A stretch of 40,887 bases of DNA from Streptomyces inusitatus (GTDB lineage: Bacteria; Actinomycetota; Actinomycetes; Streptomycetales; Streptomycetaceae), in NCBI RefSeq assembly GCF_014651115.1, contig NZ_BMWG01000037.1, positions 1 through 40,887 of the forward strand, written 5' to 3'. Positions 29,954 through 39,185 of the stretch are shown here, piece by piece. A program made the position numbers and the translations under genes. Positions within the stretch are counted from its first letter, which is position 1; every line of letters begins with the position of its first letter. Under the pieces are notes generated by a model, which saw only the letters and a program-made list of their open reading frames with translations, was not told the origin of the DNA and ran no database searches.

Positions 29954-31453
29954 TCAGTGGACGCCGCCCATGAGGGCCTTGACCTTCCGCCGCCACATGA
30001 AGATGGCGACACCCGCGAGCGCGGCGATCACGCCCTGGCTGGCGAACCAGCCCTGGGTGTCCGTCGGCGCTCCGAGCAGCTGGAGCAGCGCGATCACCGA
30101 GTTGCCCGCGGTCAGCGCGAGGAACCAGACGCCCATCATCTGCGCGGCGTACTTCTGCGGGGCCAGCTTGGTCGTCAGCGACAGCCCGACCGGGGAGAGG
30201 CACAGCTCGCCGACGGTCTGCATGAAGTAGACCGAGACCAGCCACATCGGGGAGACCTTGGCGTCGCCGGCCGCGAGGCCCTGCGCCACCATCATCACGC
30301 CGAAGGAGCCGCCGACCAGCACCAGCGCCAGGGCGAACTTCGAGAGCGTGCTCGGCTCGCGGTTCCGCTTGAAGAGCGCCACCCACAGCATCGCGAAGAC
30401 GGGTGCGAGCGCCATCACGAAGAGCGGGTTCAGCGACTGGAACCAGGTCGTCGGGAACTCGAAGCCGAAGAGCGTGGACTGGGTGTCGTTCTTCGCGAAG
30501 AGCGACAGCACCGAACCGGTCTGGTCGTAGATCGCCCAGAACGCGGCGGCGGCGACGAAGAACCAGATGTAGCCCGTCATCCGCGAGCGCTCCACCACCG
30601 ACAGGTCCTTGTCCCGCTTGATGCGGAACAGGTACCAGGACGGCAGCAGCAGACCCAGGACCGTCAGCGGCCACAGCACCCAGTCCAGGGTGAACACACC
30701 GGCCAGGCCGACGATGGCGTACGCGCCGACCGCGACGCCCAGCCAGATCAGCGCCCTGCGGATCAGACCCGAGCGCTCCTCGGCGGTCAGCGGCGAGGGA
30801 ACCACGCTGGACTCGGGCGCGAGATTGCGGAAGCCCAGGAAGTAGAAGAGCAGACCGAGCGCCATGCCGACACCGGCCATCGCGAAGCCCAGGTGCCAGT
30901 CGATCTTCTGGCCGACCCAGCCGATCGTCAGCGGGGCGACGAAGGCACCGAGGTTGATGCCCATGTAGAAGATCGTGAAGCCGCCGTCGCGACGCGGGTC
31001 GTTCTTGTCCGAGTAGAGCTGGCCGACCATCGTGGAGATGTTGGCCTTGAGCAGACCCGAGCCGACCGCGATGAGCGCCAGACCGATGAAGAACGACGCA
31101 CTCGCCGGCACCGCCAGCAGGAAGTGGCCGGTCATGATGATCACGCCGGCGATGGCCGTCGCCTTGCGCGCGCCCCACACCCGGTCGCCGAGCCAGCCGC
31201 CGGGAAGGGCGAGCAGGTACACCATGGCGTTGTAGACGGAGTAGATCGCGACCGCGGTCGCGTCCTTCATGCCGAGTCCGCCGTCGGCCACATTGGTCGA
31301 CAGGTAGAGCACGAGCAGAGCGCGCATGCCGTAGAAGCTGTAGCGCTCCCACATCTCGGTCATGAACAGATTGGCCAGGCCGCGGGGGTGGCCGAGGAAG
31401 GTCTTCTCGCCGGCCGCGGGGCCGGCCGAATCCTTCGTCAGGCTTGACGCCAT
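29954..31453 (-). CDS. POT/PTR-family peptide transporter
   Basis: The protein has 499 residues and about fourteen membrane segments. The PTR signatures are present: MTEMWERYSFYGMRALLVLYL in the first helix (the ExxERFxYY-like proton-coupling motif), then FTIFYMGINLGAFVAP, and GLLKANIS. The family imports di- and tripeptides with protons across the cytoplasmic membrane. ATG 31453 has AGGA seven bases upstream. It diverges from the response-regulator gene, with 490 bases between them. A DtpT-type function is likely, the exact substrate unproven. Confidence 0.93.
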   Translation of the reverse strand: MASSLTKDSAGPAAGEKTFLGHPRGLANLFMTEMWERYSFYGMRALLVLYLSTNVADGGLGMKDATAVAIYSVYNAMVYLLALPGGWLGDRVWGARKATAIAGVIIMTGHFLLAVPASASFFIGLALIAVGSGLLKANISTMVGQLYSDKNDPRRDGGFTIFYMGINLGAFVAPLTIGWVGQKIDWHLGFAMAGVGMALGLLFYFLGFRNLAPESSVVPSPLTAEERSGLIRRALIWLGVAVGAYAIVGLAGVFTLDWVLWPLTVLGLLLPSWYLFRIKRDKDLSVVERSRMTGYIWFFVAAAAFWAIYDQTGSVLSLFAKNDTQSTLFGFEFPTTWFQSLNPLFVMALAPVFAMLWVALFKRNREPSTLSKFALALVLVGGSFGVMMVAQGLAAGDAKVSPMWLVSVYFMQTVGELCLSPVGLSLTTKLAPQKYAAQMMGVWFLALTAGNSVIALLQLLGAPTDTQGWFASQGVIAALAGVAIFMWRRKVKALMGGVH

Positions 31454-31943
31454 GGTCGTTCCTTGCTGTCGGGACGCGCTGCTTCGTGAGCGGTACGCGC
31501 CCGGTGGGGGTGACCGGCACCGATCCGGAAGCAGCCCCACCCCACGCCTGAGGGGTTCGCCCCGGCGTGCGCCGAGGGCGGAGGAGATGTCCGAACCGGG
31601 ATCCACGCCCCGGGGCGTCATTGCGCCCGGGGCCCGGCCCACAGGTCATTCACTGTCGGGTGCGGGTCCGGTATCTCCGGACCCGCGCACAGAAGAGACC
31701 CCTGGCCGCGCTGCCGCTGCTCGCTTTCCGCGCGGCAGGCCAAAGGTCTCCGTGTAGTGCTACAGGCGTACTCGACACCATACGACACGACACTGTCGGA
31801 TATGGAAGGACTTGAGATATGGATCACAGGTCCACAAGGAACCGGATGCCCTGTTTCGAAGGTCGTACTCCTGATCACACTGGGACCCGCAGGGCCGGTG
31901 CACCGAGCCCCAGTGTGCGGCGCTCGCGGACTACCATCACTGC
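31454..31943. other. Divergent region between transporter and response regulator
   Basis: I see no gene in these 490 bases. They contain a leftward TATGGT -10-like sequence near 31785, a CGACACTGTCG palindrome near 31789, a 9-base inverted repeat listed separately, and the TACCAT -10 of the response-regulator gene. Confidence 0.45.
31876..31917 (+). promoter_or_regulatory. Inverted repeat over the response-regulator promoter
   Basis: CACACTGGG (31876-31884) is exactly mirrored by CCCAGTGTG (31909-31917) across 24 bases. The right arm covers the -35 position relative to the TACCAT -10 at 31932-31937, where a regulator could act on the two-component genes. Confidence 0.45.
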
Positions 31944-32621
<678 letters not shown>

Positions 32622-32736
32622 CCGACCCGGGTCCGCCCGGGCCAGGCCCGCTCCGGGTCCGTCCGACCCGGTCCGCCCGCTCCGGGAGCGGGCCTTCGAG
32701 AAGCGCCGACCACCATCGCACCGCCCGGAGGCACCC

Positions 32737-34002
32737 GTGCGCCGACGACTGATCAACTCCACCCTCGCTGTCGTCCTCGTCGTCATCGCCGTCTTCGGCG
32801 TCTCCCTCGTCATCGTCGAGACCCGCACCATCACCAGCAGCGCCCAGGAGAGCGTCGACGCCGAGGCCTACCGGCTCGCCAGCATCGTGGACAGCCTCCT
32901 CCTCGACGGCAAGCCGGTGAACCCGAACGTCATCGCCGACCAGAGCGGCGCGAAGCGGTACGCCCTCATCGAGATCCCCGGGCGCGCCCCCATCGAGATC
33001 GGCGAGCGCCCCGACGGCGGCGTCATCCAGGGGAAGGCCACCGGCGAGCAGGGCGAGACGGTCGTCGTCGAGGAGCCCCGCTCCTCGGTCACCAGGGAGG
33101 TCGGCGACAGCCTCCTGATCATCGGCGGCGTCGCCGTGATCGCCGTGATCGCCGCGATCCTCCTCGCCGTGCGCCAGGCCAACCGGCTCGCCTCCCCGCT
33201 CACCGACCTCGCCGAGACCGCCGAGCGCCTGGGCTCCGGCGATCCCCGCCCCCGCCACCGCCGCTACGGAGTCCCCGAGCTGGACCGGGTCGCCGATGTC
33301 CTGGACGCCAGCGCCGAGCGGATCGGCCGGATGCTCACCGCCGAGCGACGGCTCGCCGCCGACGCCTCCCACCAGCTCCGCACCCCGCTGACCGCCCTCT
33401 CCATGCGGCTGGAGGAGATCTCCGCCACCGACGACCCCGCCACCGTCAAGGAGGAGGCGAGCGTCGCCCTCACCCAGGTCGAGCGGCTCACCGATGTGGT
33501 CGAGCGGCTGCTGACCAACTCACGCGACCCCCGGACCGGTTCCGCGATCGCCTTCGACCTGGACGAGGTCGTCCAGCAGCAGATGGCCGAGTGGCGCTCC
33601 GCGTACCGCAGCGCGGGCCGGGCCCTGGTCTGCTCGGGCAAGCAGGGCATGCGGGCCGTCGGCACCCCCGGGGCCGTCGCGCAGGTGCTCGCGGCGCTCA
33701 TCGAGAACTCGCTGATGCACGGCGGCGGCACGGTGGCCCTCCGGACCAGGGTCACCGGCAATCAGTCCGTGATCGAGGTGACCGACGAGGGCCCCGGAGT
33801 CCCCGCCGACCTCGGGGCGCGGATCTTCGAGCGGAGCATCAGCGGACGGAACTCCACCGGCATCGGGCTCGCCGTCGCCCGCGACCTGGCGGAGGCCGAC
33901 GGCGGCCGGCTGGAGATGCTGCAACAGCACCCGCCGGTATTCGCCCTCTTCCTGAGCCGGGAGGCCCGTAAACGCGCGGAGGAGAGGCCCACCGTCCGCT
34001 GA
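32737..34002 (+). CDS. Membrane sensor histidine kinase
   Basis: The protein has 421 residues. Membrane helices lie at about 8-28 and 125-146, enclosing a 95-residue extracytoplasmic sensor. A HAMP-like segment (ANRLASPLTDLAETAERLGSGD) leads to the H-box DASHQLRTPL and a HATPase domain with N-box LAALIENSLMHGGGT, DEGPGVP and STGIGLAVARDLAE. It should phosphorylate the regulator encoded upstream. GTG 32737 has a perfect GGAGG five bases upstream. The sensor signal is unknown. Confidence 0.94.
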   Translation: MRRRLINSTLAVVLVVIAVFGVSLVIVETRTITSSAQESVDAEAYRLASIVDSLLLDGKPVNPNVIADQSGAKRYALIEIPGRAPIEIGERPDGGVIQGKATGEQGETVVVEEPRSSVTREVGDSLLIIGGVAVIAVIAAILLAVRQANRLASPLTDLAETAERLGSGDPRPRHRRYGVPELDRVADVLDASAERIGRMLTAERRLAADASHQLRTPLTALSMRLEEISATDDPATVKEEASVALTQVERLTDVVERLLTNSRDPRTGSAIAFDLDEVVQQQMAEWRSAYRSAGRALVCSGKQGMRAVGTPGAVAQVLAALIENSLMHGGGTVALRTRVTGNQSVIEVTDEGPGVPADLGARIFERSISGRNSTGIGLAVARDLAEADGGRLEMLQQHPPVFALFLSREARKRAEERPTVR

Positions 34003-34024
34003 GCCCGGAAATCAAAGGAGTGCC

Positions 34025-34549
34025 TCAGGGGCGTGGACCCACCGCGTCCGGCTCCCGGTGCTCCAGGAACGATTCAGCCGCCGGATCCCGCTCCTCCCGC
34101 TCCTCCCGCTCCTCGGGAATCGCCCGGAACACCCACGTCCGGTACGACCAGAAGCGGAAGAGCGTCGCCACCCCGATGCCGAAGAACTTGAAGACATTGC
34201 TCTGGAGCGGGCTGTCCCAGCCGAAGCCATAGGTCGCCGCGTAGAGAATGCCGTTCTCGATGACCATGCCGACCAGGCTGAACAGCAGGAACAGCGAGAG
34301 CTGACGCGTACGCCCGCTCTTGTCGCGGTCACGGTAGGTGAAGTACCGATACCCCAGATAGTTGAAGACGATGGCGACCGCGTTGGCGATCAGCGACGCC
34401 CGCACCACCGGCAGCTCCGTCGTCGCACGCACCAGATTGAAGACCGCGAGGTTGACGACGACCCCCGCTCCCCCCACCGCCCCGAACTTGGCGACTTCGC
34501 GCACGAGCTGGTCGAACCGCGTGCGCAGCACTCCGCCACGTTCACTCAT
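34025..34549 (-). CDS. GtrA-family membrane protein
   Basis: The protein has 174 residues with four membrane helices (FGAVGGAGVVVNLAVFNLV, ASLIANAVAIVFNYLGYRYF, LFLLFSLVGMVIENGILYAA, FFGIGVATLFRFWSYRTWVF) in the GtrA pattern, followed by a long acidic tail (PEEREEREERDPAAE). GtrA proteins help move undecaprenyl-linked sugars and act in cell-surface glycan modification. ATG 34549 has no strong ribosome site. It is convergent with the kinase gene (22-base gap) and divergent from purK. Confidence 0.9.
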   Translation of the reverse strand: MSERGGVLRTRFDQLVREVAKFGAVGGAGVVVNLAVFNLVRATTELPVVRASLIANAVAIVFNYLGYRYFTYRDRDKSGRTRQLSLFLLFSLVGMVIENGILYAATYGFGWDSPLQSNVFKFFGIGVATLFRFWSYRTWVFRAIPEEREEREERDPAAESFLEHREPDAVGPRP

Positions 34550-34737
34550 AGTGAGAGTCCAGCCCCATCGGATCGGTGTTTTCGACCCCGTCATGCTAAC
34601 CAGCGGTCCGCCCGCCCGCCCGGGCACCCGAAGGATGGTGTGGCGAGCCCGTGACCGCACGTGTGACATTCCGTTACCGTGCGTACGGTCGACCGGCGGC
34701 CCGAAACGGCCCCCGCCGTGGCCGATACGCTAGGGGG
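34550..34737. promoter_or_regulatory. Divergent region gtrA-like/purK with leaderless-type -10
   Basis: On the plus strand TACGCT lies six bases before GTG 34738. This position is typical of a -10 for leaderless transcripts in Streptomyces. No other ribosome site is placed correctly for purK, since AGGGGG touches the start codon. Confidence 0.4.
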
Positions 34738-35877
34738 GTGACGTTCCCGGTAGTCGGCATGGTCGGCGGCGGTCAGCTCGCCCGTATGACCCACGAGGCG
34801 GGCATCCCCCTCGGCATTCGTTTCAAGCTCCTCAGCGACACCCCGCAGGACTCGGCGGCCCAGGTGGTCAGCGAAGTCGTCATCGGCGACTACCGCGACC
34901 AGGACACCCTGCGCGCCTTCGCCCGGGGCTGCGACGTGATCACCTTCGATCATGAGCATGTCCCGGTGGAGCATCTGCGCGCACTGGAGGCGGACGGCAT
35001 CCCCGTCCGCCCCGGGCCCGAGGCGCTGCTCCACGCCCATGACAAGGGGGTGATGCGGGCCAGGCTCAGCGAGCTGGGCGTGCCCTGCCCGCGCCACCGG
35101 ATCGTGGCCGACCCCGAGGACGCGGCGGCGTTCGCGGAGGAGGTCGGCGGCTTCCCCGTCATCCTCAAGACCGTGCGCGGCGGTTACGACGGCAAGGGCG
35201 TCTGGTTCGTCCGCACCCCGGCCGACGCGGTGGAGCCCTTCCGCGCGGGCGTGCCCGTCCTCGCCGAGGAGAAGGTCGACTTCACCCGCGAGCTGGCCGC
35301 CAATATCGTCCGCTCCCCGCACGGACAGGCCGTCGCCTACCCCGTCGTCGAGTCCCGCCAGGTGGACGGCGTCTGCGACACCGTCATCGCCCCCGCGCCC
35401 GGACTGGACGAGGAACTCGCCGGCCAGGCGCAGCACCTCGCGCTCACCATCGCCGCCGAGCTGGGCGTCGTCGGCCATCTCGCGGTCGAGCTGTTCGAGA
35501 CGACCGACGGCCGCATCCTCGTCAACGAACTCGCCATGCGCCCGCACAACTCCGGCCACTGGACCCAGGACGGGTCCATGACCTCGCAGTTCGCCAACCA
35601 TGTACGGGCCGTGCTCGACCTCCCGCTGGGCGATCCCCGCCCGCGCGCGCCCTGGACCGTCATGTGCAATGTGCTCGGCGGCGACTATCCCGACATGTAT
35701 CCGGCGTATCTGCATTGCATGGCACGCGATCCGCAGCTCAAGATTCACATGTACGGAAAAGACGTGAAGCCGGGCCGTAAGGTCGGCCACGTCAACACAT
35801 ACGGCGACGATCTCGCGGACGTCCTCGAACGTGCCCGCCACGCAGCCGATTACCTCAGAGGAACGATCACCGAATGA
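34738..35877 (+). CDS. purK: 5-(carboxyamino)imidazole ribonucleotide synthase
   Basis: PurK uses ATP and bicarbonate to carboxylate AIR to N5-CAIR in purine synthesis. The 379 residues have the N-terminal VVGMVGGGQLARM loop, an ATP-grasp core with VILKTVRGGYDGKGVW and FTRELAANIVRS, and the C-terminal NELAMRPHNSGHWT segment. GTG 34738 was chosen because the GGGQL loop follows directly. It overlaps purE by ATGA, so both products are made together, as is common for this pair. Confidence 0.96.
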   Translation: MTFPVVGMVGGGQLARMTHEAGIPLGIRFKLLSDTPQDSAAQVVSEVVIGDYRDQDTLRAFARGCDVITFDHEHVPVEHLRALEADGIPVRPGPEALLHAHDKGVMRARLSELGVPCPRHRIVADPEDAAAFAEEVGGFPVILKTVRGGYDGKGVWFVRTPADAVEPFRAGVPVLAEEKVDFTRELAANIVRSPHGQAVAYPVVESRQVDGVCDTVIAPAPGLDEELAGQAQHLALTIAAELGVVGHLAVELFETTDGRILVNELAMRPHNSGHWTQDGSMTSQFANHVRAVLDLPLGDPRPRAPWTVMCNVLGGDYPDMYPAYLHCMARDPQLKIHMYGKDVKPGRKVGHVNTYGDDLADVLERARHAADYLRGTITE

Positions 35878-36404
35878 GCAGCACCGCTCCGCTTGTCGGC
35901 ATTGTGATGGGCTCCGACTCCGACTGGCCCGTGATGGAGGCCGCCGCCCTCGCCCTGGACGAGTTCGAGGTCCCCTACGAGGTCGACGTCGTCTCCGCGC
36001 ACCGGATGGTGCACGAGATGATCGCGTACGGCGAGAGCGCGGACGCCCGGGGCCTGAAGACGATCATCGCGGGCGCGGGCGGAGCGGCCCACCTCCCCGG
36101 CATGCTCGCCTCGGTCACCCCGCTGCCGGTGATCGGCGTCCCGGTGCCGCTGAAGTACCTGGACGGCATGGACTCGCTGATGTCGATCGTCCAGATGCCG
36201 GCGGGCGTGCCCGTCGCCACGGTCTCCGTCGCCGGATCGCGCAACGCGGGCCTGCTCGCGGTGCGCGTCCTCGCCGCCCACGACCCCGAGCTGCTGGCCC
36301 GGATGAAGGACTTCCAGCGGCGGCTGAACGAGCAGGCCACCGACAAGGGCAAACGACTGCGCGCGAAGGTCGAGGGCTCGTCCGCCTTCGGCTTCGGGAA
36401 GTAG
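35874..36404 (+). CDS. purE: N5-CAIR mutase
   Basis: PurE converts N5-CAIR to CAIR in de novo purine synthesis. The 176 residues begin with VGIVMGSDSDWPVM, then YEVDVVSAHRM (the conserved SAHR) and IAGAGGAAHLPGM, all class I PurE landmarks. It overlaps purK upstream by four bases and the dipeptidase gene follows six bases after its stop, so the three genes probably form one operon. Confidence 0.97.
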   Translation: MSSTAPLVGIVMGSDSDWPVMEAAALALDEFEVPYEVDVVSAHRMVHEMIAYGESADARGLKTIIAGAGGAAHLPGMLASVTPLPVIGVPVPLKYLDGMDSLMSIVQMPAGVPVATVSVAGSRNAGLLAVRVLAAHDPELLARMKDFQRRLNEQATDKGKRLRAKVEGSSAFGFGK

Positions 36405-36410
36405 AAGACC

Positions 36411-37625
36411 ATGAACGCCGTGAACGCCCTGGACTCAGCCTCCGACCATCTCGGCCGCGCGCGCGAACTGCTCGCCGAGCACCCCGTGGTCGACGGCCAC
36501 AACGACCTGCCCTGGGCGCTGCGCGAGAAGGCCGGCTACGACCTGGACCGCCTCGACATCTCCGGCGACCAGACCGGCCGGCTCCACACCGACCTCCCCC
36601 GGCTGCGCGCCGGCGGCGTTGGCGCGCAGTTCTGGTCGGTCTATGTACGCACCTCGATGACCGGCGACGACGCCGTCAGCGCCACCCTGGAACAGATCGA
36701 CGCCGTCTCCCGGCTGCTGGACCGCTACCCCGGGGATCTGGCCCGCGCCCTCACCGCCGACGACATGGAGCGGGCCCGCGAGAGCGGCCGGATCGCCTCC
36801 CTGATGGGGGCCGAGGGCGGCCACTCGATCAACAACTCCCTGGCCACCCTGCGCGCGTTCTACGAGCTGGGCGTGCGGTATCTGACGCTCACCCACAACG
36901 ACAATGTGCCGTGGGCCGACTCGGCGACCGACGAGCCGGGCGTCGGCGGGCTCTCCGCCTTCGGCCGTGAGGTCGTACGGGAGATGAACCGGCTCGGCAT
37001 GCTGGTCGACCTCTCCCATGTCGCCGCCACCACCATGCGCGACGCCCTGGAGACCTCGGCCGCGCCGGTGATCTTCTCGCACTCCTCCTCGCGCGCGGTC
37101 TGCGACCATGTCCGCAACATCCCCGACGACGTCCTGGCGCTGCTGCCCGGCAACGGCGGGATCGCGATGGCGACCTTCGTACCGAAGTTCGTCCTCCCGG
37201 AAGCCGGCCAGTGGACGCTCGCGGCGGACGCGAACCTCCGGGCGCACGGATTCGACCATCTGGACACCACCCCGGAGGCGATGAAGCTCCACGCCGCCTT
37301 CGAGCAGGCCAACCCCCGTCCGGTGGCGACCGCCGCCACGGTCGCCGACCATCTCGACCACATGCGCGAGATCGCGGGCATCGACCACCTCGGCATCGGC
37401 GGGGACTACGACGGCACCGCGTTCACACCGTCCGGCCTGGACGATGTCGCGGGCTACCCCAATCTGCTCGCGGAACTCCTGCGCCGGGGCTGGTCCGAGT
37501 CCGACCTCGCCAAGCTCACCTGGCGGAACGCGGTCCGCGTACTGCGCGACGCGGAGTCGGCCGCCCGGCACGCCCGCTCCCTGCGCGGCCCGTCGATCGC
37601 CACCATCGCCGAGCTGGACGGCTGA
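36411..37625 (+). CDS. Membrane-dipeptidase-family (M19) zinc peptidase
   Basis: The protein has 404 residues. Zinc ligands are visible in VVDGHNDLPW (His30, Asp32), MGAEGGHSI (the bridging Glu), IFSHSSSR and the later GGDYDG. LSHVAATTM also fits the M19 renal-dipeptidase family. No signal peptide is seen. The S. coelicolor homologue SCO3058, which I recall as structurally studied, cleaves dipeptides with a C-terminal D-amino acid, so a similar activity is likely. Proximity to purKE gives no functional link. Confidence 0.94.
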   Translation: MNAVNALDSASDHLGRARELLAEHPVVDGHNDLPWALREKAGYDLDRLDISGDQTGRLHTDLPRLRAGGVGAQFWSVYVRTSMTGDDAVSATLEQIDAVSRLLDRYPGDLARALTADDMERARESGRIASLMGAEGGHSINNSLATLRAFYELGVRYLTLTHNDNVPWADSATDEPGVGGLSAFGREVVREMNRLGMLVDLSHVAATTMRDALETSAAPVIFSHSSSRAVCDHVRNIPDDVLALLPGNGGIAMATFVPKFVLPEAGQWTLAADANLRAHGFDHLDTTPEAMKLHAAFEQANPRPVATAATVADHLDHMREIAGIDHLGIGGDYDGTAFTPSGLDDVAGYPNLLAELLRRGWSESDLAKLTWRNAVRVLRDAESAARHARSLRGPSIATIAELDG

Positions 37626-37688
37626 CGCCTCAAGGCCCTTCGGGCGTACGGGAGACCGCTCGCCGGTCCCCGTACGCCCTGACGTCTC

Positions 37689-39026
37689 TCAGGAGCGCGG
37701 GCGGCCCATCGCCCGGTACACCCAGCCGGCCTCGCGCCACTTCACGGGGTCCAGCGCGTTCCGGCCGTCCAGCACGATCCGGTTCGTCACGGCCGCGCCC
37801 AGCTCCGCCGGGTCCAGCTCGCGGAACTCCCGCCACTCGGTCAGATGCAGCACCACATCCGCGCCGCGCACCGCCGCCAGCGCCGAGTCCGCGTATCCCA
37901 GGGTCGGGAAGAGGCCGCGCGCGTTCGCCATGCCCTTGGGGTCGTAGACGGTCACCTGGCCGCCCTGGAGATGGATCTGCCCCGCCACATTCAGCGCGGG
38001 GGAGTCCCGGACGTCGTCCGAGTCCGGCTTGAAGGCCGCGCCCAGCACCGCCACCCGCTTCCCCAGGAACGAGCCGCCGCCCACGGCCTCCCGGGCCAGC
38101 TCGACCATGTGGCCGCGCCGGCGCATATTGATGGAGTCGACCTCCCGCAGAAACGTCAGCGCCTGGTCCGCGCCCAGCTCCCCGGCGCGCGCCATGAAGG
38201 CGCGGATGTCCTTCGGCAGACAGCCGCCGCCGAAGCCGATGCCGGCCCGCAGGAACTTCGCGCCGATGCGCTCGTCGTGGCCGATGGCCTCCGCCAGCTT
38301 CACCACATCGCCGTCGGCCGCCTCGCACACCTCCGCCATCGCGTTGATGAAGGAGATCTTCGTCGCCAGGAAGGAGTTGGCGGCGGTCTTCACCAGCTCG
38401 GCCGTCGGGAAGTCCGTGACCACGAAGGGCGATCCGCCCGCGACCGGGGTGGCGTACACCTCGCGCAGCGTCCGCTCGGCCCGCTCGCTCTCCACGCCGA
38501 CCACGATCCGGTCCGGGTGCAGGGTGTCGTCGACCGCGAAGCCCTCCCGCAGGAACTCGGGGTTCCACGCCAGCTCCACATCGCCCGGCGCCCGCTCGGC
38601 CAGCAGCCGCGCCAGCCGCGCGGCGCTGCCCACCGGCACGGTCGACTTGCCGACCACCAGCGCGGGCCGCGTCAGCAGCGGCGCGAGGGCCGAGAAGGCC
38701 GCGTCGACGTACGACATGTCGCAGGCGTACTCCCCGTGCTTCTGCGGGGTGTTCACACAGACGAAGTGAACATCGCCGAACTCGGCGACCTGCTCCCACG
38801 AGTCCGTGAAGCGCAGCCGGCCGGTCGATCCCTCGATCCCGGCGACATGACGGGAGAGGAGTTCCTCCAGGCCCGGCTCGTACATCGGCACCCGGCCGGC
38901 CGAGAGCATCGCGATCTTCTCGGGCACCACATCGAGCCCGAGGACCTCGAACCCCAGCTCCGCCATGGCCGCCGCGTGCGTCGCGCCGAGATAGCCGGTG
39001 CCGATCACAGTGATCCTGAGAGCCAT
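37689..39026 (-). CDS. UDP-glucose/GDP-mannose dehydrogenase-family enzyme
   Basis: The protein has 445 residues. The NAD-binding GTGYLG is at residues 9-14, then FVCVNTPQKHGEYACD, VVGKSTVPVG and EFLREGFAVDD. The catalytic cysteine is Cys269 in GIGFGGGCLPKD, and GAAFKPDSDDVRDSP marks the C-terminal domain. These enzymes oxidise UDP-glucose twice to UDP-glucuronate, using NAD. The product could feed the glycan genes at 16378-25322, an inference. ATG 39026 has AGGAG five bases upstream. It diverges from the acyl-CoA dehydrogenase gene. Confidence 0.95.
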   Translation of the reverse strand: MALRITVIGTGYLGATHAAAMAELGFEVLGLDVVPEKIAMLSAGRVPMYEPGLEELLSRHVAGIEGSTGRLRFTDSWEQVAEFGDVHFVCVNTPQKHGEYACDMSYVDAAFSALAPLLTRPALVVGKSTVPVGSAARLARLLAERAPGDVELAWNPEFLREGFAVDDTLHPDRIVVGVESERAERTLREVYATPVAGGSPFVVTDFPTAELVKTAANSFLATKISFINAMAEVCEAADGDVVKLAEAIGHDERIGAKFLRAGIGFGGGCLPKDIRAFMARAGELGADQALTFLREVDSINMRRRGHMVELAREAVGGGSFLGKRVAVLGAAFKPDSDDVRDSPALNVAGQIHLQGGQVTVYDPKGMANARGLFPTLGYADSALAAVRGADVVLHLTEWREFRELDPAELGAAVTNRIVLDGRNALDPVKWREAGWVYRAMGRPRS

Positions 39027-39146
39027 GCGTGCTCCTGAGTGGTGTGGGAAGGGCGCTGCACGAGCATAGTCGGGCCCCCGCCGGGGCACGTTTGCCCCTG
39101 TCGCCAAGCTCACGTATGCCCATCGGGGGCCTGGCCTCTAAAGTTG

Positions 39147-39166
39147 GTTACTTAACGGTAGTTAGC
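39147..39166 (+). promoter_or_regulatory. Imperfect palindrome before the acyl-CoA dehydrogenase gene
   Basis: GTTACTTAACGGTAGTTAGC matches its own complement at 12 of 20 positions, with TA steps repeating symmetrically. It ends 19 bases before the GTG start. AT-rich symmetrical sites in this position are typical of TetR-family operators for fatty-acid genes. Confidence 0.4.
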
Positions 39167-39185
39167 TTCTGGGGAGTGAGAGAAC

